Part shown: piece by piece, positions 8,954 through 12,063 of the stretch | Numbering within the stretch: position 1 is the first letter of the stretch | Layout: the number at the start of each line of letters is the position of its first letter | Source: Euperipatoides rowelli | Taxonomy: Eukaryota; Onychophora; Udeonychophora; Euonychophora; Peripatopsidae | DNA length: 12,063 nucleotides | NCBI GenBank assembly: GCA_003024985.2 | Contig: PXIH01S0001375.1 | Strand: one strand, 5' to 3' | The notes under the pieces: generated by a model | What the model was told of the DNA's origin: nothing | Database searches by the model: none | Seen by the model: the letters and a program-made list of their open reading frames with translations, nothing else | Program-made: the position numbers and the translations under genes

Positions 8954-9437
8954 CAGAATATCCGATACAGTTTTAGTAATGTAGCCTACTGTGTGGGCTG
9001 TAACTTACTACAAGCTTAGTAAGAAGCCTACTGGCTTAATAAAACTAACAAACTGCCCAGTTTAACTAACAGCCGTGCTTGGCCTACTTTAATATTTCCA
9101 GTCCCAATATAGTTAGGGTGTGATAGTCAGGTGCCTTTCGCAGTCCTTACAAGGAGAACAACTGAAATATCGGTAACATACATTTTTCTGATAATAATTA
9201 CTGCCTATACTCACAATATTAATGCAAATATCTTATATTTTATTCTCATATCCATGATCATGATCCACAAAATCAGCACACACACACCAATTGTATATTT
9301 TTTCCTATTCTGAATATATATGTTTGTAATTATGTTTGCATACTAATATCATAACATCTCGTCAGAGCATACTATCATATTAGTACAATTACCAGGTATA
9401 TTTTACCACAGAATAAATTTTATGATTCCTCAGTACA

Positions 9438-9569
9438 TCTTGTGTCTTAGTCTTTTGTCCAAATATCATTTGTGATAGTCCACAGGGTATTGTGGGGGAA
9501 AGAACCACTCGGCCCACTAATTTTTCCTCTTAGTATCATACAACAGTGTCATATCAGGCCCCACATTAT
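9438..9569 (+). repeat. Left arm of a large inverted repeat (LTR 3' end, forward)
   Basis: This LTR 3' end is repeated as its reverse complement at 9769-9894. The two share long identical runs (cttttgtccaaatatcattt, gggtattgtgggggaaagaa, ccccacattat) and differ by several substitutions and two indels of about 9-10 bp in the middle. By eye, identity outside the indels is about 90 percent. The two arms enclose about 200 nt of tRNA-primer-site and 18S rRNA sequence. Confidence 0.93.
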
Positions 9570-9587
9570 TGGCGCAGTCGGCAGGAT
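9570..9587 (+). promoter_or_regulatory. Primer binding site for tRNA-Ser
   Basis: TGGCGCAGTCGGCAGGAT is the complement of the last 18 nt of an animal tRNA-Ser (ATCCTGCCGACTGCG plus CCA). It sits four bases after the LTR end and is the length normally copied from the primer. Drosophila 17.6/297-type Gypsy elements use nearly the same site. Its last 8 bases, GGCAGGAT, are at the same time the complement of 18S rRNA nucleotides 11-18, and from 9588 on the sequence follows 18S rRNA, not tRNA. Confidence 0.85.
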
Positions 9588-9770
9588 CAACCAGGTAGTA
9601 CGGTCTAGTGAACCATAACTGATTTAATGAGCCATTCGCGGTTTCACTTTAATTAGACCAAGGCGAGTACTTAGACGTGCATGGCTTAATCTTTGAGACG
9701 CGCCTATGACTACTGGCAGGAACAACCAGGTAGTACGGTCTAGTGAACCATAACTGATTTAATGAGCCAT
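9580..9770 (-). rRNA. 18S rRNA 5'-end fragments, tandem and partial (not a functional gene)
   Basis: On the - strand the sequence carries the universal 18S start TACCTGGTTGATCCTGCC, CTCAAAGATTAAGCCATGCA, GTGAAACCGCGAATGGCTCA and TTAAATCAGTTATGGTTCA. Going along the + strand it holds 18S nucleotides 18-1 (9580-9597), 135-1 (9598-9732) and 135-98 (9733-9770), all antisense. The copies therefore form a head-to-tail array with period 135; the 54 bp shared by 9582-9635 and 9717-9770 differ by a single base. Some bases deviate from the usual animal 18S (for example ATAGGCGCGTCTC where ATATGCTTGTCTC is usual). Only the first 135 of about 1,800 nt are present, so this is a fragment trapped in a retroelement. 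Confidence 0.93.
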
Positions 9771-9894
9771 AATGTGGGGCTTGATATGATACTGTTGTAT
9801 GACATCAGCCTAAGAGGGAAAATTAGGTTCTTTCCCCCACAATACCCTATGGACTATCACAAATGATATTTGGACAAAAGACTAAGAAACAAGA
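9769..9894 (-). mobile_element. LTR 3' end, inverted copy
   Basis: Reverse complement of 9438-9569 (see left arm). On the - strand the LTR end ...CCCCACATTAT runs straight into GGCTCATTAAATCAG of 18S rRNA, without the full primer binding site. The only shared sequence at the join is TGG, the first three bases of the primer site (complement of the tRNA CCA) and also part of 18S. To the right the homology stops at 9894, and Gypsy pol coding sequence begins within a few bases, so this LTR copy is truncated. Confidence 0.9.
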
Positions 9895-9897
9895 GTT

Positions 9898-11380
9898 TAG
9901 CCAGGAAAGAGTAACCCGGCAGACTATCTATCGCATCATCCCATCTCACAAAAAGAGAAGAGAACAACACCCACTAAGGCTGCAGAAATATATTTAAATT
10001 ACATAACAAATGAAACAGTTCCATGAAATCTGACAATACAGGAAATCCAAGAAATAACAAAAACGGACAAAATCTTAAGCAAAGTCATAAAAAGCCTATG
10101 TTCTGACAATTGGAAACATGATGACCTGACTCATAAAGACAACATAAAAATAAAGAACTCAAAATAAAGCACGAACTGGCTATCACAGCAGAAAAAAACA
10201 TTCTTCTGAGAGGCGCCAGAATCATCATACCAAATGATCTCTAGGACAGGGTAATCAAAACAGCACATAGCGGTCACCAGAGCATATCAAAGACCAAGGA
10301 TCTACTAAAAGAAAAAGTATGGCTTCAAGGGATCGACAAAATGGTAGAACAAGAGATCGAACAATGCATATTATGCAGAGCAAGCTTCAACAACTCAGGA
10401 AAACATCTACCAACCCTATCCGAAACATCAGAAGGGCCATGAAGAAGACTCAACATAGATCACAAAGGATCTCTACCCTCGGGAAAATATCTGTTAGTTG
10501 TCGTAGACCAGTACAGCAAGTTCCCCTTGGTAGAGAGAGTAAGATCCACAACCTCAAAAGAGAATATCATGAAACTGGACCAAATGCTCACAACATTCGG
10601 AGTACCTGAAAGAATCACGACGGACAATGGTCCACCTTTCAACAGTCACCCTTTTAAAAATTTCATGGAGTCTCAGAACTTAAAGCACAACAAAATAATG
10701 CCCAGATAGCCTCAAGCAAATGGGCAAGTAGAAAGTTTCAACAGAGTTATCAACAAAGCACTCAGCATAGCACTTGCCGGCAGCGAGGACTGGTGGCGCT
10801 AACTGCAATGAACCCTGCGAGACTACAGAGAGACACCCCACAAAACTACTGGAAGGTCACCCTCATCACTGCTATTCGCATACAAGACAAAATCATTGTT
10901 ACCAGATGAGGCATCCCACAGATGAGAAAGCAGTAAAACAACAAATGGAAAACTCCAAGAAAACATGTCTAGAGTCATTAAAGAAACGAAAAATTCAGAA
11001 CCAACCCACACCAGAAATTGGAGACACAGTAATAGTAAAGCAGCTACATAAAAGTAAATTTGACCAACCCTTCTCTACCACACCCTATGAAGTCAAAAAA
11101 ACAAAAGGATCAATGATTACAGCATCAAATGAAAAGCACAATCACAAGACACAAGTCACATAAAGAAACCAGGGACATGACAACTCCAACGAATAAAAAG
11201 TCAACACCAAAAGAAGACAGCATAGACAGCAAACCAACAGAAGATACTCAAATAGAGCTTCCAACCCTTGGTTGTGTGGTCTCCCAAGAAGACCACACAA
11301 CCAAGGCACCAACTCAAGATGTCAGATATAATCTTAGAAGGAACATAACCCCACCAAAGAGACTGATACAGGAAATCTAG
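9898..11380 (+). pseudogene. pol: Ty3/Gypsy pol remnant: RNase H end, integrase, C-terminal tail
   Basis: Integrase would insert the element's DNA copy into the chromosome. From 9901 (frame 1) the end of the RNase H/connection region reads PGKSNPADYLSHHP. The integrase zinc finger is HSGHQ at 10266 with CILC about 35 residues later. The DDE core shows LVVVDQYSKFP, then ITTDNGPPF, then PQANGQVESFNR. An SH3-like tail shows GDTVIVKQ and KGSMITA. The frame ends at the TAG of 11378. Stops inside the expected frame lie at 10024, 10242, 10440, 10707, 10800 and 10809; frame changes lie near 10145, 10915 and 11135. The copy is inactive and lacks gag, protease and RT. Motif style recalls mag-like Gypsy lineages (inference). 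No 5' LTR of its own joins it: an inverted LTR end abuts it instead. Confidence 0.93.
11266..11306. repeat. Perfect 17-bp hairpin inside the pol C-terminal tail
   Basis: ccttggttgtgtggtct at 11266-11282 and its exact complement at 11290-11306 enclose a 7-nt loop. It lies in the poorly conserved tail of pol, where the frame still reads through (GCVVSQEDHTTKAP). Confidence 0.95.
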
Positions 11381-11410
11381 TATATGTTAACCAATTAAGA
11401 AACCTTTTAA

Positions 11411-11615
11411 ATCTGTTAAAACAAATCCTTTTATTTCAAGTTGACCTTAGTTTACATAAAAAAAAAAACAAGAAACAAAAGTAATGTCACATTTTCACTA
11501 ATGATGCAGTAATGTTTTAAAACAAACCTTTCTTCAAAAGGACCTTGCATAAGAAGGATCTTCTACTTTATTTCAGTTAATGTAAGTTATGTAAAAAAAC
11601 AAGAAGATTCAAAAG
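11411..11615 (+). repeat. Duplicated region ending in polypurine tracts
   Basis: Two diverged copies, offset by about 134 bp, share gttaaaacaaatcctt / ttaaaacaaacctt, tttcaagttgacctt / tcaaaaggacctt and an A-rich purine tract. The tracts are at 11458-11481 and 11593-11615, both ending caaaag. In Gypsy elements a polypurine tract directly before the 3' LTR primes plus-strand synthesis, so either tract could have served. The copies are aligned by eye only. Confidence 0.5.
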
Positions 11616-12063
11616 TGTTATAACTCACAAATAATAGTGCGCTATAAACTGCATAGAGGGCACTATTTATAATATAGAATGTTAGTATGTTAATAAAGAG
11701 TATGGCCGATCACCAGCCAGACGTATCCTTACGTAAGTGTGTTATTATGTTGTTATTAGTTAAGTATATTGCCTGTATAATAATATTGCCCTTATTTCCT
11801 ACAACCCCATTGTACCGTAAATCACTGCACAAAGATTGCGATACAACATCCATTACATATATAGTTCTATGTTAGTGTATTTTAATAATCTCAGACTCTG
11901 TCTCACACTGTTTATATTCTGTTAGTTCTCCGTAACGTATACAGCTCTGTTAACATAATTTAATAATATCGGACACTGTTTCACTCTGTTTATATTCTTT
12001 TAGTTCTCAGTGATGTACAGTTCTATGTTAGTGTATTTTAATAATCTCGGACTCTGTCTCACT
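11616..12063 (+). mobile_element. Candidate start of a 3' LTR, partial
   Basis: TGTTATAACTCAC follows directly after the second purine tract, the expected place for a 3' LTR of the pol remnant. It holds an 8-bp inverted repeat (aatagtgc at 11633-11640, gcactatt at 11660-11667), a TATA-like tttataatata near 11666 and AATAAA at 11692. I see no similarity to the LTR at 8578-9565, so if this is an LTR the pol belongs to a different element from that LTR. The right end is outside the window and no second copy is available. Confidence 0.35.
11863..12063. repeat. Second minisatellite, period about 78 bp, about 2.6 copies, cut by window end
   Basis: The blocks agttctatgttagtgtatt, taataatctc, gactctgtctcact and gtttatattct recur with starts near 11863, 11943 and 12019 (steps of 80 and 76). 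The middle copy is the most diverged; the third matches the first best. The array continues past 12063. An open frame ending just before it is not supported as a gene. Confidence 0.85.

Larger units (their letters stand above)
8578..9565 (+). mobile_element. Probable long terminal repeat (LTR), 988 bp
   Basis: The stretch starts TGTCAACACCC and ends GCCCCACA, so it has TGT...ACA ends, and is followed after four bases by an 18-nt tRNA-Ser primer binding site. It is more GC-rich than its surroundings and holds a CCAAT box (8767), a TATA box (8821-8827) and AATAAA signals near 9037 and 9411. The right end is certain because the same 3' portion recurs inverted at 9769-9894. The left end is a best guess: no second copy of it is in the window. 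Nearly 1 kb is long for a Gypsy LTR, so the left part could be neighbouring DNA. Confidence 0.6.

Noticed and set aside
9131-9313. 60-residue open frame on the + strand inside the LTR
   Set aside because: AT-rich, hydrophobic by composition, no motif, and lies in LTR sequence not expected to code.
9570-9769. First reading of 9588-9769 as an ordinary retroelement leader with a 54-bp direct repeat
   Set aside because: The - strand matches the conserved 18S rRNA 5' end over the full 135-nt unit, including universal blocks, so it is rRNA-derived.
9580-9770. A functional 18S rRNA gene
   Set aside because: Only nucleotides 1-135 are present, partly duplicated, with no continuation and with LTR sequence on both sides.
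10319-10642. Open frames 10319-10609 (+) and 10460-10642 (-)
   Set aside because: Shadows of the integrase frame, which in this stretch starts at positions divisible by 3 and carries the catalytic motifs.
10823-11011. 62-residue open frame on the - strand
   Set aside because: Antisense to the integrase C-terminal region; no family match.
11687-11875. 62-residue open frame on the + strand near the right end
   Set aside because: No family resemblance, lies in the candidate LTR and runs into the tail minisatellite.

Overview
The window looks like intronic DNA from an AT-rich invertebrate animal genome, plausibly an arthropod such as a crustacean. Evidence for this is two spliced exons with GT/AG borders, long non-coding stretches, microsatellites, and heavily decayed LINE and Ty3/Gypsy retroelements. 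Assignment below 'invertebrate metazoan' is inference.

The only host gene seen is a piece of MGAT1 (N-acetylglucosaminyltransferase I) on the + strand: two exons at 2440-2544 and 2692-2782, 196 coding bases in 12 kb. Earlier and later exons lie outside the window, so nearly everything else would be intron if the gene continues to the right.

Layout. 286-1462: a minisatellite of about 13 units of about 87 bp, with one N flanked by an exact 62-bp duplication that looks like an assembly fault. 1463-2439: featureless AT-rich intron. 2440-2782: MGAT1 exons. 2856-3656: three near-perfect hairpins and one isolated inverted copy of the minisatellite unit. About 3990-7930: a degraded non-LTR retrotransposon (LINE) on the - strand, with ORF1-like, endonuclease, reverse transcriptase and C-terminal zinc-knuckle remnants. 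8578-9565: a probable long LTR with CCAAT and TATA signals and a set of small hairpins. 9570-9587: an 18-nt primer binding site for tRNA-Ser. 9580-9770: antisense 18S rRNA 5'-end sequence in head-to-tail copies. 9769-9894: the LTR 3' end again, inverted. About 9898-11380: a broken Gypsy pol (end of RNase H, integrase, C-terminal tail). 11411-12063: a duplicated polypurine region, a candidate LTR start and a second minisatellite of about 78 bp running off the end.

The most unusual object is 9438-9894. An LTR and its tRNA-Ser primer binding site run directly into antisense 18S rRNA through the 8-nt string GGCAGGAT, which belongs to both. The rRNA part is 18S nucleotides 1-18, then 135-1, then 135-98, with the same 1-to-135 joint used twice, and it ends in an inverted copy of the same LTR end. 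This reads like reverse-transcription template switching from the primer binding site onto an 18S rRNA 5' fragment, possibly a circular one. Whether it is a single accident or a multi-copy family cannot be decided from this window.
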